Positions 1-8,891 are shown, counted from the first letter of the stretch. The stretch: DNA of 64,000 nt from JAMXLO01 sp963799415 (GCA_963799415.1 CAWCXI010000026.1:152003-216002), one strand, 5' to 3'. Numbers and translations are program-made. Notes: generated from the letters alone by a model not told the origin.

Positions 1-1440
1 GATTTCGTCGGTGGTGCGCAGGGCAGCCTCGATCGCGCCATTGCCAGGCGCCATGCCGCAGTGGAATGCGTGACGCAGCTTCTCACCGAGCGGCGCGCCA
101 TTCGACAGCGCGAAGTGATACGCGGCACCGACCGGTACGCCGGCGTCGCTCGGCACTGGCGGCACCCAGATGTGCAGGTCCGGGTGGTGATCCAGCAGCC
201 GCATGTTGGCGATCGCATTGAGCGCGGTGCCGCCGGTCAGCACCAGTCGCCTGCTCCCGGTCGCGCGGAGCAAATGGCCGACGATGTGGAACAGCGCATC
301 CTCGAATACGAGCTGCGTCGCCGCGGCCTTGTCGAAGCGGGCCTGGGAATCGACCTCGGCCGATGCGACATCGACGCGCATCACCGCATCAGGATTCCAC
401 ATCGCGTCGAGCGGAATGGGCGGGCCAATGATGTCGTGCAGCGCCTTGGTGTAGGGACGCGCCTGAAGGCTGCGCGGCCAGTTCGCCAGAGCACGGTTGA
501 GCCGCACCGTGCCGTCGGCCGCGAAGTGGAACAGCTCGCGAAGCTGCCGGTAGTAGGGATTGGTGAGTTGTTCGCCATCGCCCCAGGCGGCGGAGCCCAT
601 GAAGCGGCCCTCGCTGCTGAGGATCGTCCAGCCGCCCTGAGTCGAGCTGATCATGCTGTAGAAGCCGCCCAGCGAATTGAAGATGTCGCGATTGCGATGG
701 ATCAGCGTGACGGTGTCGCGTTGCGCCAGGTAGAGCGAGATCGCGCCATCGTCGCCGATGCCGTCCAGCACGCTGATCATCACCGGCTCTTCGCTGTTGG
801 CAAACGGCGACACAGCATAGGAGAAATATGCGTGGTTGTCGTGGTGCCGCATGCCGATGATCGGCATGGCTCGCCGCAGCCCCAGTTGGCGCCCGAGCCG
901 CTGCGGAGAGCGGAACGCGCGGGCGATGTGGCTCGCGTTCATCGGCGCGAAGTTCTGCGGCCGCAGGAAGACGCGGCTTGCCGGAAGTTCCTCTGCGATA
1001 CTCCGAACCAAGGTGGCGGCGAGCGTGACGTAGTCCCAGCTTGCGACGAACGCATGGATCTGCGCCGGCTCGATGCCAACGCTGTCCAGCATGGCCAGCG
1101 CGGCGTGCAGGCTCTGTTCGGGCCAGGTGGTGCAGTGGCGGACGCCGGTGTAACGCTCCTCCTCGTTGTTGCAGATCAGACGGAGGCCGTCGGCCCGCGA
1201 GGCCTCGACCAGGGCGACGCCGCTGTTGTGTCCAGCGGGTCCGATCCCGGCCAGATAAACACGCTCACCACGTCGCAACTTCTCAGCGAAGGACGTACCG
1301 CGTTCGCGCGAATAGGCACTATCTGGCGTGTGGAACCCATAACGCGCGGCATATGCGCGAAGCAGCGGACGGCTGATGCGCTCCGCCAGTGCGCCGAGTA
1401 AAGGGTGCGTCGGACCATGGTGTGCATAGCTGGTGGGCAT
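1..1440 (-). CDS. Carbamoyltransferase, NodU/CmcH type (partial, runs off window start)
   Basis: The reverse strand is open from an ATG at 1440 to the window edge, giving about 480 residues without a stop. The N-terminal part has the glycine-rich AGIGPAGHNSGVALVE stretch, followed by NNEEERYTGVRH, matching the Kae1-like domain start of O-carbamoyltransferases (NodU, CmcH, TobZ). Further on are a HHDNHAYFSYAVSPF stretch (metal/ATP-binding histidines) and a conserved LVLTGGTALN segment. The family transfers a carbamoyl group from carbamoyl phosphate to a hydroxyl on sugars, antibiotics or Nod factors; the substrate here cannot be read. The missing C-terminus lies left of the window. The first 40 residues are variable, so the start is moderately certain; no further in-frame ATG lies in the preceding 120 bases. 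Confidence 0.85.
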   Translation of the reverse strand, partial: MPTSYAHHGPTHPLLGALAERISRPLLRAYAARYGFHTPDSAYSRERGTSFAEKLRRGERVYLAGIGPAGHNSGVALVEASRADGLRLICNNEEERYTGVRHCTTWPEQSLHAALAMLDSVGIEPAQIHAFVASWDYVTLAATLVRSIAEELPASRVFLRPQNFAPMNASHIARAFRSPQRLGRQLGLRRAMPIIGMRHHDNHAYFSYAVSPFANSEEPVMISVLDGIGDDGAISLYLAQRDTVTLIHRNRDIFNSLGGFYSMISSTQGGWTILSSEGRFMGSAAWGDGEQLTNPYYRQLRELFHFAADGTVRLNRALANWPRSLQARPYTKALHDIIGPPIPLDAMWNPDAVMRVDVASAEVDSQARFDKAAATQLVFEDALFHIVGHLLRATGSRRLVLTGGTALNAIANMRLLDHHPDLHIWVPPVPSDAGVPVGAAYHFALSNGAPLGEKLRHAFHCGMAPGNGAIEAALRTTDEI

Positions 1441-1607
1441 GGCTTCAGCTTGCCTTGCCTCGCGATTCCGCTCCAGAGGGCGTCGCAGAGCCGAGGCCGA
1501 CGCGCCACTGGCGACAGTGTCATGACGGCTCGGTGCGGGTGCCTTAAGCACTTGGTGAGGAATTGCGGCGCTAGCTTGGCAACAACTCAGGCAATCAGGG
1601 TATCGCG

Positions 1608-2006
1608 ATGCTTCGCGCCGAGATCGATCTGGAACACAATCGGCTGATCCTGCATTGGATCGACTTGCTCAATGTCTCCGACGTCGAACGGCTACAGGCG
1701 GAGGTGACATCGCTGCTGCCGAAGCTGCGGCCGGGCTTCGATTGCATCAGCGATACCACCGACATGCGGCCCGTTTCGCGGCATTTGGCAGAGCACATCG
1801 AGCAACTCCAGGCATTCCTGCACAAGGCGGGGATGCGATGGGTGGTGCGCATCGTGGGCAAAGGCGATGGAGCGCAGCGTGCCGCAACCCAGATGGACCG
1901 CACGGCCGAGGCGGCCGGGTATGCGACCATCCACGTGGCTTCCCACGCGGAAGCGCTGGTCGTGTTGAGCCAGCCTCAGCCGGAGACGATGTCCGACGCC
2001 CGGTAG
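1608..2006 (+). CDS. Hypothetical protein, STAS-like size and pattern
   Basis: A 132-residue soluble protein starting at ATG 1608. It shows alternating strands and helices: an early strand (NRLILHWIDL), a middle block with DCISDTTDMRPVS, and a C-terminal block with MRWVVRIVG and YATIHVASHAEAL. The pattern resembles small single-domain STAS or SpoIIAA-like proteins, but no diagnostic motif is seen, so function is not assigned. Its last 31 bases overlap the end of serB on the opposite strand. Strong codon bias like its neighbours supports that it is real. Confidence 0.6.
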   Translation: MLRAEIDLEHNRLILHWIDLLNVSDVERLQAEVTSLLPKLRPGFDCISDTTDMRPVSRHLAEHIEQLQAFLHKAGMRWVVRIVGKGDGAQRAATQMDRTAEAAGYATIHVASHAEALVVLSQPQPETMSDAR

Positions 2007-2851
2007 CCTTGCGCGAACAGCAGCACGCGCAGATCGGTGTGGTCCACCCGCGCGCCAGCGGCCGCCGCAACGATCGGCTTGGCGCGGAACGCAACGCCCA
2101 GGCCGGCGGCTCGCAGCATGTCGAGGTCATTGGCGCCATCGCCGACCACCAGCGTCGCGGACAGAGGCAGTCCGCGTTCGGCGGCAAGCTGGATCAGCGT
2201 GGCGAGCTTGGTGTCGCGATCGAGGATTGGTTCGGCAACGCGCCCGGTCAGCACCGAGCCGTCATCCATCAGCACATTGGATCGATGCTGATCGAATCCG
2301 CACAGCGCCGCGACCCTGCTGGTGAAGAAGGAGAAACCGCCGGACACGAGCACGGCAAAGGCGCCATGCGCACGCATCGTCGCTACCAGTTCGCGGGCAC
2401 CCGGCGTCAGTCGAATGCGCTGCCATGTCTGCTCGAGCGCGGCGACCGGAAGCCCCTTCAGCATGCCCACCCGCTCGCGCAGCGCCGCCTTGAAGTCGAG
2501 TTCGCCGTTCATCGCGCGGGCGGTTATCTCGGCGATGCGCGGTTTCAGGCCAGCGAAGTCGGCAAGTTCGTCGAGTGTCTCGCCGGTCACGATGGTGCTG
2601 TCCATGTCGGCGACCAGCAACGCTTTGCGCCTGCCCTCGGAGGGTGTCGCTATGGCGTCGATCGCGGCGCTGCCGAGAGCCGCGCGCACCACCGCCATGT
2701 CAGGTGGACCGGGCAATGCGATGTCAACGGCCTCACCAGGCGCAAGGATGTCGGGAACGCTGCCCCTCACCGCGTCCCGCACGCGCGCGATTGCTGCTGC
2801 GGATAGCGTGGCCGCACCACGCGGGGCGATAAGGGTCAGAGTATAGCGCAT
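1976..2851 (-). CDS. serB: Phosphoserine phosphatase
   Basis: A 291-residue HAD-superfamily enzyme that hydrolyses O-phosphoserine, the last step of serine biosynthesis. The nucleophile motif DMDST lies at residues 82-86, VSGG at about 169-172, the conserved lysine of DRDTK near 215 and the GDGANDLDM metal-binding motif at 237-245. An N-terminal segment of about 75 residues precedes the HAD core, as in alphaproteobacterial SerB. The frame is open further upstream, but MRYTLTLIAP is the expected N-terminus and was chosen; a second ATG at 2863 is possible. The 3' end overlaps the small gene at 1608-2006 tail-to-tail by 31 bases. Confidence 0.95.
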   Translation of the reverse strand: MRYTLTLIAPRGAATLSAAAIARVRDAVRGSVPDILAPGEAVDIALPGPPDMAVVRAALGSAAIDAIATPSEGRRKALLVADMDSTIVTGETLDELADFAGLKPRIAEITARAMNGELDFKAALRERVGMLKGLPVAALEQTWQRIRLTPGARELVATMRAHGAFAVLVSGGFSFFTSRVAALCGFDQHRSNVLMDDGSVLTGRVAEPILDRDTKLATLIQLAAERGLPLSATLVVGDGANDLDMLRAAGLGVAFRAKPIVAAAAGARVDHTDLRVLLFAQGYRASDIVSG

Positions 2852-2921
2852 CCCACGCATCATAATGCGACCCGTGGCGAAGGCGAGAACCGCCGCCCAG
2901 ACGCCCACACCATCGGCAGCG

Positions 2922-3386
2922 CTACCCCGCCACGATCGCGTTGCGGATGCGAAGCGGCGAGCCCACGCCCACCAGGGGCTCGAACCCGGCACCGGTGCCG
3001 CGGATGAGCAGCGTGCCATAGCCCCAGAGGCGTCCGGACAGGCCCTGTTCGACATCCACCGTCTCGATCTTGCCCACGTTCATCTCGACCGTGTGCCGCG
3101 ACAGCAGACCACGTTTGAAAATGACCCGCCGATCGGTCACCACGATCTCGGTCGCCTTGCGGCGGATCCAGGCGCCGAGCAGCAGCAGGATGCCCACAAC
3201 ACCAACCACTCCACCCGCCATCAACCCATAGCGCTGCCAATCAGGACCCGGCAGTTGTTCAGAGAACACCAGCAGCGCGACGGCGATCGCCAGCACCACG
3301 AAAGCGCGGGCGTAGATCGACCAATGGAGCCGGCCGACCACCCTCACCGTCTCGTCAGGTTGCAGAACCTTCGTGTAGTAGGCCAT
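2922..3386 (-). CDS. PH domain-containing membrane protein (bPH2/YdbT type)
   Basis: A 154-residue protein beginning MAYYTKVLQPDETV. It has two hydrophobic segments (about residues 25-42 and 55-72) followed by a bacterial PH-like domain with ATEIVVTDRRVIFKRG and a TVEMNVGKIETVDVEQ stretch, the signature order of the bPH2 (DUF304) family. Such proteins are inner-membrane anchored with unclear roles, possibly in envelope stress or lipid binding. The start codon overlaps the stop of the upstream membrane-protein gene by one base, so the two are translationally coupled. Confidence 0.85.
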   Translation of the reverse strand: MAYYTKVLQPDETVRVVGRLHWSIYARAFVVLAIAVALLVFSEQLPGPDWQRYGLMAGGVVGVVGILLLLGAWIRRKATEIVVTDRRVIFKRGLLSRHTVEMNVGKIETVDVEQGLSGRLWGYGTLLIRGTGAGFEPLVGVGSPLRIRNAIVAG

Positions 3387-3841
3387 CAGCCCAGTTCGCC
3401 CATGTGAACCGCCATGTCGGCACACAGAAGGCTGCCGACGAAGGCCACAAATACGAGGATCGCGCGGACACGGATTGGCAGGATACTGCCGGTGATTTCG
3501 GCCAGCACGAACGGCCCCGCGAGACACGCGAAGGCGATCAAAGCGCCGAAATAGGCCCAGACGAACCAGAACATCCCGTATGTCAGCACGACCGAGACGA
3601 ACAACGGCGCCAGATACAGCGGGTTCGACCAGCCGCCTGGGATTTTCAGAACTGTGAAGCCGATGAAGCCGAACAACGACAACGAACCCGGGTAAAGCAT
3701 CCGGTAGGCTTCCGCCGGAAGTGCTGTGGCTGAGGGCCACAGATCCACCATGGGCACGATCGCGGCCACGCAACCCCCGGTTTGCACTTCGCACAGCGTA
3801 CCACCGTGCGCGTCCTGGCGCGAGAGCGGACGATTTGCCAT
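3386..3841 (-). CDS. Hypothetical integral membrane protein
   Basis: About 151 residues from ATG 3841, with at least three to four hydrophobic segments: SLSLFGFIGFTVL, a long PLYLAPLFVSVV to FVLAEI block, and ILVFVAFVGSLLCA near the C-terminus. No family is recognised. It is followed directly by the PH-domain gene with a one-base overlap, so the pair probably forms one operon and may act together in the membrane. The first 30 residues do not look conserved; a shorter start at ATG 3751 would fit a membrane protein of about 121 residues. The gene is divergent from the quinone oxidoreductase at 3880. Confidence 0.65.
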   Translation of the reverse strand: MANRPLSRQDAHGGTLCEVQTGGCVAAIVPMVDLWPSATALPAEAYRMLYPGSLSLFGFIGFTVLKIPGGWSNPLYLAPLFVSVVLTYGMFWFVWAYFGALIAFACLAGPFVLAEITGSILPIRVRAILVFVAFVGSLLCADMAVHMGELG

Positions 3842-3879
3842 ACCCACCAAACTCAGGACCTGCGAATGGGAGACCGCTC

Positions 3880-4881
3880 GTGCTCGCCAACATTCCCGCG
3901 ACCCAGACCGTGATCGAAATCAGCAAGCCCGGCGGACCCGAGGTGCTCGTGCCCGCGACGCGTCCCGTGCCGGAGCCGAAGGCAGGCGAGGTGCTGATCC
4001 GCATCGCGGCCGGCGGCGTGAACCGGGCCGACTGCCTGCAACGCATGGGTCGCTATCCGATGCCACCGGGTGCGCCGGACATCCCCGGCCTGGAATGCTC
4101 GGGCACCGTGGTGAAGTGCGGCGACGGCGTCAGCGCATGGAAAGACGGCGATCAGGTCTGCGCGCTGATGATCGGCGACGGCTACGGCGAATATGCCGCG
4201 GTTCCGGCAGTGCAGTGCCTGCCGGTCCCTCCGGGCGTCAGTCTCATCGATGCCGGCGGACTGCCCGAGACGTTCTGCACCGTGTGGACCAACGTATTCG
4301 AGCGCATGCACCTTCAGCCGGGCGAGACGTTCCTGATCCAGGGCGGTTCCAGCGGCATCGGTGTCACCTCGATCCAGCTCGCCAAGGCGTGGGGCTGCAA
4401 GGTGCTGGCGACCGCCGGCTCGGACGCGAAATGCACCGCCTGCCGCGAGTTCGGCGCCGATGTCGCGATCAACTATCGCACGCAGGATTTTGTCGCGGTG
4501 GGGAAGGAATTCACCGGCGGACGTGGCGTCGATGCGATCCTCGACATGGTCGGCGGCGACTACATCCCGCGCGAGATCGAACTGCTCGCACACGAGGGGC
4601 GGCTGTGCTTTGTCGCGCTGATGGGTGGCACGCGGGTCGAGGCGGATTTCGGCGCGATCCAGCGGAAGCACCTGAGCGTTACCGGCTCGACGCTGCGCTC
4701 ACGCAGCGTGGCGCAGAAGGCGGCGATCATCGCTGCGTTGCGCGAGAAGGTGTGGCCGATGTGGACGGAGCGCAAACTGCGGCCGTTCACCTATCGCCAG
4801 TTCCCGCTGCGCGAAGCCGCGGAAGCGCACCGGTTGATGGAATCGTCCGCGCACATCGGCAAGATCCTGCTGGTGCCTTGA
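3880..4881 (+). CDS. NAD(P)H-quinone oxidoreductase, PIG3/zinc-independent MDR family
   Basis: A 333-residue medium-chain dehydrogenase/reductase of the PIG3/quinone oxidoreductase type. The GroES-like half contains AGGVNRADCLQRMGRYPMPP and PGLECSGTVV; the Rossmann half has the nucleotide-binding QGGSSGIGVTSIQLAKA and a downstream GGDYIPRE loop. The zinc ligands of true alcohol dehydrogenases are absent, as expected. The open frame extends upstream to 3721, but the preferred start is GTG 3880, which has a GGGAGA Shine-Dalgarno six bases before it and gives the normal family length. It probably uses NADPH to reduce quinones or enones. Confidence 0.9.
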   Translation: MLANIPATQTVIEISKPGGPEVLVPATRPVPEPKAGEVLIRIAAGGVNRADCLQRMGRYPMPPGAPDIPGLECSGTVVKCGDGVSAWKDGDQVCALMIGDGYGEYAAVPAVQCLPVPPGVSLIDAGGLPETFCTVWTNVFERMHLQPGETFLIQGGSSGIGVTSIQLAKAWGCKVLATAGSDAKCTACREFGADVAINYRTQDFVAVGKEFTGGRGVDAILDMVGGDYIPREIELLAHEGRLCFVALMGGTRVEADFGAIQRKHLSVTGSTLRSRSVAQKAAIIAALREKVWPMWTERKLRPFTYRQFPLREAAEAHRLMESSAHIGKILLVP

Positions 4882-5009
4882 ACCGCCGGTCTGTGCGGCC
4901 ATGACGTCATGAACAAATGCGGGTGATCACGCACGCTCTGCTGGCATCGTGAGCCAATCCGCTCCATCACTGGTGGAAACCGGGTCAACGGTCAGGGAGC
5001 GAAACAGCC

Positions 5010-6380
5010 ATGCTGGAAATCGGCGTGTTCCATAACGGTGCGTCCCGCCTGCCTGTCATCACCACCAAGGACGGCGTCACGCTCAACGACGGTACGCTGG
5101 CCGAGGTGCATCAGGCGGCGCAACAGACGCTGGTCAACCAGGTGCGGCAGGGCATCCTGGCAGAGAAGCTGGGGTTCCAGTCCTTCTGGCTCACCGAGCA
5201 TCATTTCCAGCCCGAAGGCGCGGAGATGAGCCCCAACCCGCTGATGGTTCAGACAGCCATCGCAGCCAACACCAAACGCATCCGCCTGGGCCAGGCGGCC
5301 AACATCATCGTCTGGCACCATCCCGTGCGCCTGGCCGAACAGATCGCGACGCTCGATGTGATCAGCGGTGGCCGGGTGGAATGCGGCATCGGCCGCGGCT
5401 ATCAGCCGCGCGAGAACGAAACCCTCGGCCGCCCGTACGGTTCGACCATCCAGGACCAAGAGCGCAACCGCAAGTCCTTCGAGGAGGCCGTTGCCATCCT
5501 GAAGAAGTGCTGGACCGAGCCGTCCTTCTCGCATCACGGCGAGAACTTCTCGATCCCGCCCACCTACACGAAGTGGAACCACAAGCAGACCATTGCCTAT
5601 TTTCAGATGGACAAGGTCGAGCGCCGCCTGGAAGACGTGCTCTCGCTCGGCGATCCCGACATGTATTCCGCGGGCAATCCGGTGCAGGCCACCACGACGA
5701 CGCTAAAGGAACTTCAGGTCTTCCCGCAGCCCATTCAAAAACCGCATCCGCAGCTCTGGGAACCGCTGACCAGCGCGCGATCGCTCAAGTGGGCCGCGGA
5801 GCATGGCATCAACGGCGTCATGATCGCGGAGCCAAACGACCGGCTGCGGCGCAACATCGAAATATACCATGAGGCGGCGGAGAAGGCGGGCTGGCCCGAT
5901 ATGCTCAACCGGGGCAGCTGTAAGTTCGGCTGGGACGCGGCAAAGCGGCGCGGCATCATGACCAGCCGCTATATCCACCTCACCAGACCCGGCCGCGAGA
6001 AGCAGGCGCTGGGCCGTGCGGCGCGTGCGATCGAACTTCAGTTCGACTACTACGGCCCGTTCGGCTTCGGCGCCGTAGTGGCGCGGCTCAACGAGCCGAT
6101 GTTCGATCTGAACAAGAAGGTCACCGCGGACATGCTGCGCGACCGCGAGATCGCCATCCACGGCTCGAAGCAGTTCGTCATCGACAAGATCATGAAGATG
6201 CGACACGAGTGCGGCTACGAGGATTTCTGCTTCATGGGCTGGTTCGAACTTGGCGGCTTCGATGCCAAGGAGATCGAGGAGCAGATGCAGATGTTCGCCG
6301 AGGACGTGATGCCGGTGATTGCCAGCGAATGCGGCGGGAAGGTTGAACTGCCGGTACGGGGGCTCGATCTCACGATCTGA
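5010..6380 (+). CDS. LLM-class flavin-dependent oxidoreductase
   Basis: A 456-residue bacterial luciferase-like monooxygenase. It starts MLEIGVFHN, then shows FWLTEHHF, an RIRLGQAANIIVWHHP stretch, LAEQIATLDVISGGRVECGIGRGY and, near the C-terminus, FCFMGWFELGG. These fit the TIM-barrel F420/FMN-dependent LLM family, in which the ISGGR.E.GIGRG block binds the flavin. Members oxygenate varied substrates, so the substrate cannot be named. The protein is longer than the typical 330-380 residues, with insertions in the middle. A GGGAG ribosome-binding site precedes ATG 5010. Confidence 0.88.
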   Translation: MLEIGVFHNGASRLPVITTKDGVTLNDGTLAEVHQAAQQTLVNQVRQGILAEKLGFQSFWLTEHHFQPEGAEMSPNPLMVQTAIAANTKRIRLGQAANIIVWHHPVRLAEQIATLDVISGGRVECGIGRGYQPRENETLGRPYGSTIQDQERNRKSFEEAVAILKKCWTEPSFSHHGENFSIPPTYTKWNHKQTIAYFQMDKVERRLEDVLSLGDPDMYSAGNPVQATTTTLKELQVFPQPIQKPHPQLWEPLTSARSLKWAAEHGINGVMIAEPNDRLRRNIEIYHEAAEKAGWPDMLNRGSCKFGWDAAKRRGIMTSRYIHLTRPGREKQALGRAARAIELQFDYYGPFGFGAVVARLNEPMFDLNKKVTADMLRDREIAIHGSKQFVIDKIMKMRHECGYEDFCFMGWFELGGFDAKEIEEQMQMFAEDVMPVIASECGGKVELPVRGLDLTI

Positions 6381-6407
6381 TTGACACTGGACAAGGATCG
6401 CCTGACC

Positions 6408-6427
6408 CTCCTCCGTCACAGGAGGAG
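6408..6427 (+). terminator. Short stem-loop downstream of the LLM gene
   Basis: A perfect 7-bp stem (CTCCTCC / GGAGGAG) with a GTCACA loop begins 28 bases after the LLM stop codon. There is no T-run, so it is only a possible terminator. The right arm is itself a strong Shine-Dalgarno seven bases before ATG 6434, which opens an 18-codon ORF. The 230 bases up to gspG hold no other convincing gene. Confidence 0.3.
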
Positions 6428-6611
6428 CGATCCATGTATCGGTCGCCTACCACGGCACCGTTACGGTCGATCACGCGCCCAAGGTGGTGACCTTCTATGT
6501 GGAAAGCGCCTCGGTACCGGCATGCAACGGTGCCACGCGCGTTCCAGTGCATCACTGTGACCGCTGATACCCTGACGACGAAGGGATCGCCGCCGTGCCG
6601 TCACGCCGAAC

Positions 6612-7016
6612 CTATGGGTTGCAGATCATGGCGGCCTGACTTTGCTCTCCGTTTGGACCGCTGGAGCAAAGGTCGTAGTCGTGTTGCGCGCGCTCGGACG
6701 GGCTCCGGTAAGTGTAGGTACGGCTCCAGGGATCGAGCGGTAATGCATCCCCCTTGAGATAAGGGCCATTCCAATTCTCGGCGCCTGCTGGCCGTTTCAC
6801 CAGCGCTGCAAGTCCCTGTTCGGTCGTGGGATACGAGCCCATATCGAGATTATAAAGGTCGAGTATACTCGAAAGTCGCTCGATGGATTGCTTGGCTACG
6901 GACACCCGAGCCCCGCTCAGTTGGCGCAACGCTGCTGGTGCAACCAAGCCAATGAGCAGCCCGATGATTGTGATGACCACCAGTATCTCAAGAAGCGTGA
7001 AACCGGCATCACGCAT
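6612..7016 (-). CDS. gspG: Type II secretion system major pseudopilin GspG
   Basis: A 134-residue major pseudopilin, the main subunit of the T2SS periplasmic pseudopilus. It begins MRDAG then FTLLEILVVITIIGLLIGLV: a short leader, the prepilin peptidase site after Gly5, Phe+1, Glu+5 and the hydrophobic helix. The C-terminal part has the GspG-type YNLDMGSYPTTEQGLAAL and a DPWSRTYTYRSP region corresponding to the calcium-binding loop. The frame is open upstream, but ATG 7016 gives the canonical leader; GGAGG lies just before it. It is separated from the other pseudopilin genes by a small ORF and the beta-propeller gene, yet has the same direction. Confidence 0.95.
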   Translation of the reverse strand: MRDAGFTLLEILVVITIIGLLIGLVAPAALRQLSGARVSVAKQSIERLSSILDLYNLDMGSYPTTEQGLAALVKRPAGAENWNGPYLKGDALPLDPWSRTYTYRSPSERAQHDYDLCSSGPNGEQSQAAMICNP

Positions 7017-7029
7017 ATCCTCCGAGGAC

Positions 7030-7185
7030 TCAGGCCTCGGATGCGGTGAAAAGCTGAGAGGTCGGGCTCTTATCAACTCCTGCTCCGTCGTTGCGATACA
7101 CCGGTCTTGCGAGCCAGGCGGGCCGGAATCCCAGGTCCACCGCGCAGGCTGCCAGACCGACGCCAGCAACGATAGCAAATGGCAT
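7030..7185 (-). CDS. Possible small lipoprotein or membrane peptide upstream of gspG
   Basis: A 51-codon ORF (ATG 7185, alternative GTG 7197) ending 13 bases before the gspG start. Its first 20 residues are hydrophobic and contain GLAAC, a lipobox-like sequence, although no positive charge precedes it. The tail (RPVYRNDGAGVDKS and on) is hydrophilic. Its position between a terminator and gspG suggests it could be the first gene of a two-gene unit. No good Shine-Dalgarno is seen, so it could be chance; no homologue is recognised. Confidence 0.35.
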   Translation of the reverse strand: MPFAIVAGVGLAACAVDLGFRPAWLARPVYRNDGAGVDKSPTSQLFTASEA

Positions 7186-7226
7186 GGCAAACGTCACAAT
7201 AAGTCACAAAGGCGCCAAACGATCAG

Positions 7227-7260
7227 AACGCCGCTGCCGTTCTCGACGGACAGCGGCGTT
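7227..7260 (-). terminator. Stem-loop terminator after the YncE-like gene
   Basis: A long imperfect hairpin: AACGCCGCTG pairs with CAGCGGCGTT, and the stem continues inward as CCGT/ACGG around a TCTCG loop with one bulged base. It starts 12 bases beyond the stop of the beta-propeller gene in its direction of transcription. There is only a short T-rich stretch after it. It would separate the propeller transcript from gspG. Confidence 0.6.
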
Positions 7261-7272
7261 CCAACCCTTGAT

Positions 7273-8586
7273 CTAGCGCCTGGCCAGCCGTGCACCGAGG
7301 TCGTCATCATCGATGGACGACGGCAGGTAGACCGCTATGCAGCCATTCGTCGGACAGGGATTCGTTGGATCCGTGCCGGCCGGGCTGCCCGTAGGCACAA
7401 AGCCTATCGGCACGAAGACATGGTGCGAGAACTTATCGGCCGCGACCGAGTGCGCGGTGGTCGATGTCGGCACGCCACCATCAAACATGAACGTATTCGC
7501 ATCGACAGTGCCAAGGATCGGCGTCACCTTCCCGGTACTACTGTCCACGGTGCCGCGTGCGGCAAGATAGTAGTGCTGCGACGCCGGGTCGAACCACACT
7601 TCGTCGTTTCCACCCGCCTCGGTGACGTTTGCCAGGACGTCTCCGGTGTCGAGATTGATGATGAGCGACTGGGTGGAGGGGGGCGTTCCGAATGCGGAGC
7701 CGCAACCGATCATCGCCTCATGACGCGGGCCAAGCGCAAGACCGGCCGGTGAGCAGTTCTGCACCGGATAGGTCGCGATAACCTTCATGCTGCTCGGATC
7801 GATCACCGACACGCCACCTTGCGCGGGATTGGGACCAACCTGCGGAACGGAGACATAGAACAGGCCGGTCTGTGGCGACCACTGCGACTGCTCGATGCCG
7901 TTTTGGGCGTCGACGCCGGCATGGGCCTTGTCGAAGATGATCTGTCCGAGGATTTCATGGGTGTCGGTGTTGACCAGCGTTATGAACGGCGGCGTATTGG
8001 CGTTGTTCGCGGCCGCCAGGATGTGATCGCGCGCGTCCCAGGCCATTTCGTCGACCCGCATCTTCACGGTTGAGTCGGTCGGGTCAGTGACCGGGATGAT
8101 GGCGGTGACATTGAATGTGGCGATATCGATCACCTTGAGGGTGCTGTCGCCATCGCCCGCCCAAACCTCCTTGCCGCCGACTATGACGACGCCATCAGGT
8201 CCTGATATGCTGTTGTTTGCCGCGGGCGGAGTGGCGGTATTGCACTTCACACCTGCAAAGCCGCCAACACGGCCGATAAACGTATCGTCGCTGGCATCGA
8301 AGAAATCGACGCCGGCGTTGGTGCGATCGGCCAGGACGTAGAGATCGGTCTTCGGGTCGACGAAGCTGATATCGAACGCCCCAAGGCCCGTGCCAGGCAC
8401 ACAGGCGGAGGACGAAATCCCCGGCTCGGCCGGCACAGGGATCTGACCGACCATGACCATGTGTTCGTCCGCGCGGGTTGCGACGGTGCCAGCCAGCAGC
8501 AATGCCCCGGCCACAGTGGTGCCCAGCAGCAAAGACGCCCTCGCGGAACAATTCACTGACCTGCTCTTGTAGCAGTTGACGCTCAT
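7273..8586 (-). CDS. Exported YncE-like beta-propeller protein
   Basis: A 437-residue protein with an N-terminal signal peptide (hydrophobic LLLGTTVAGALLLAGTVA, cleavage likely after ATRA). The mature part is built of repeated strands typical of YVTN/YncE propellers: TDLYVLADRTNAGVDFFDA, STLKVIDIATFNV, GGVSVIDPSSMKVIATYPV and SLIINLDTGDVLANV. Such proteins are periplasmic or secreted and bind ligands or metals; function is unknown here. A GGGAGGAG ribosome-binding site precedes ATG 8586. It sits between gspK and gspG, inside the secretion locus, and could be a substrate or accessory of the T2SS. Confidence 0.8.
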   Translation of the reverse strand: MSVNCYKSRSVNCSARASLLLGTTVAGALLLAGTVATRADEHMVMVGQIPVPAEPGISSSACVPGTGLGAFDISFVDPKTDLYVLADRTNAGVDFFDASDDTFIGRVGGFAGVKCNTATPPAANNSISGPDGVVIVGGKEVWAGDGDSTLKVIDIATFNVTAIIPVTDPTDSTVKMRVDEMAWDARDHILAAANNANTPPFITLVNTDTHEILGQIIFDKAHAGVDAQNGIEQSQWSPQTGLFYVSVPQVGPNPAQGGVSVIDPSSMKVIATYPVQNCSPAGLALGPRHEAMIGCGSAFGTPPSTQSLIINLDTGDVLANVTEAGGNDEVWFDPASQHYYLAARGTVDSSTGKVTPILGTVDANTFMFDGGVPTSTTAHSVAADKFSHHVFVPIGFVPTGSPAGTDPTNPCPTNGCIAVYLPSSIDDDDLGARLARR

Positions 8587-8891
8587 AACTCTCCTCCCTT
8601 TTCACGTTTGAGACACAGGCGCGCGCGCCGCGTAATTTGCAGCGATGCCCAAGAATCTCCGGCAGTCCTAAGGGCAAGGATCGCAGACAGACGTAAGCGC
8701 CGTCCGCCATCCATGATCCGCCTCCCTGCCGGATCGGAATAGTATGGCTCCGCAAATTTATTGCAGGCCGCAGCCGTTACCGTGTCTATCCATGGGACAC
8801 GCGACCAAACAATTCCTCAAGTAAATTTAATGCTAACTCGGCGGCGCTCAAATAATCACGCACCTGCATCGTCTATTACTTGTGTCTTGCC
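8587..8891. other. Intergenic region between gspK and the YncE-like gene
   Basis: About 305 bases with no credible gene on either strand. It contains A/T-rich patches around 8745-8885, unusual for this GC-rich region, and should hold the promoter of the YncE-like gene. No clear operator or terminator hairpin was recognised. Confidence 0.4.

Noticed and set aside
61..1401. Plus-strand ORF of about 446 codons opposite the carbamoyltransferase
   Set aside because: Arg/Ala/His-rich composition without motifs; the reverse strand carries a clear carbamoyltransferase.
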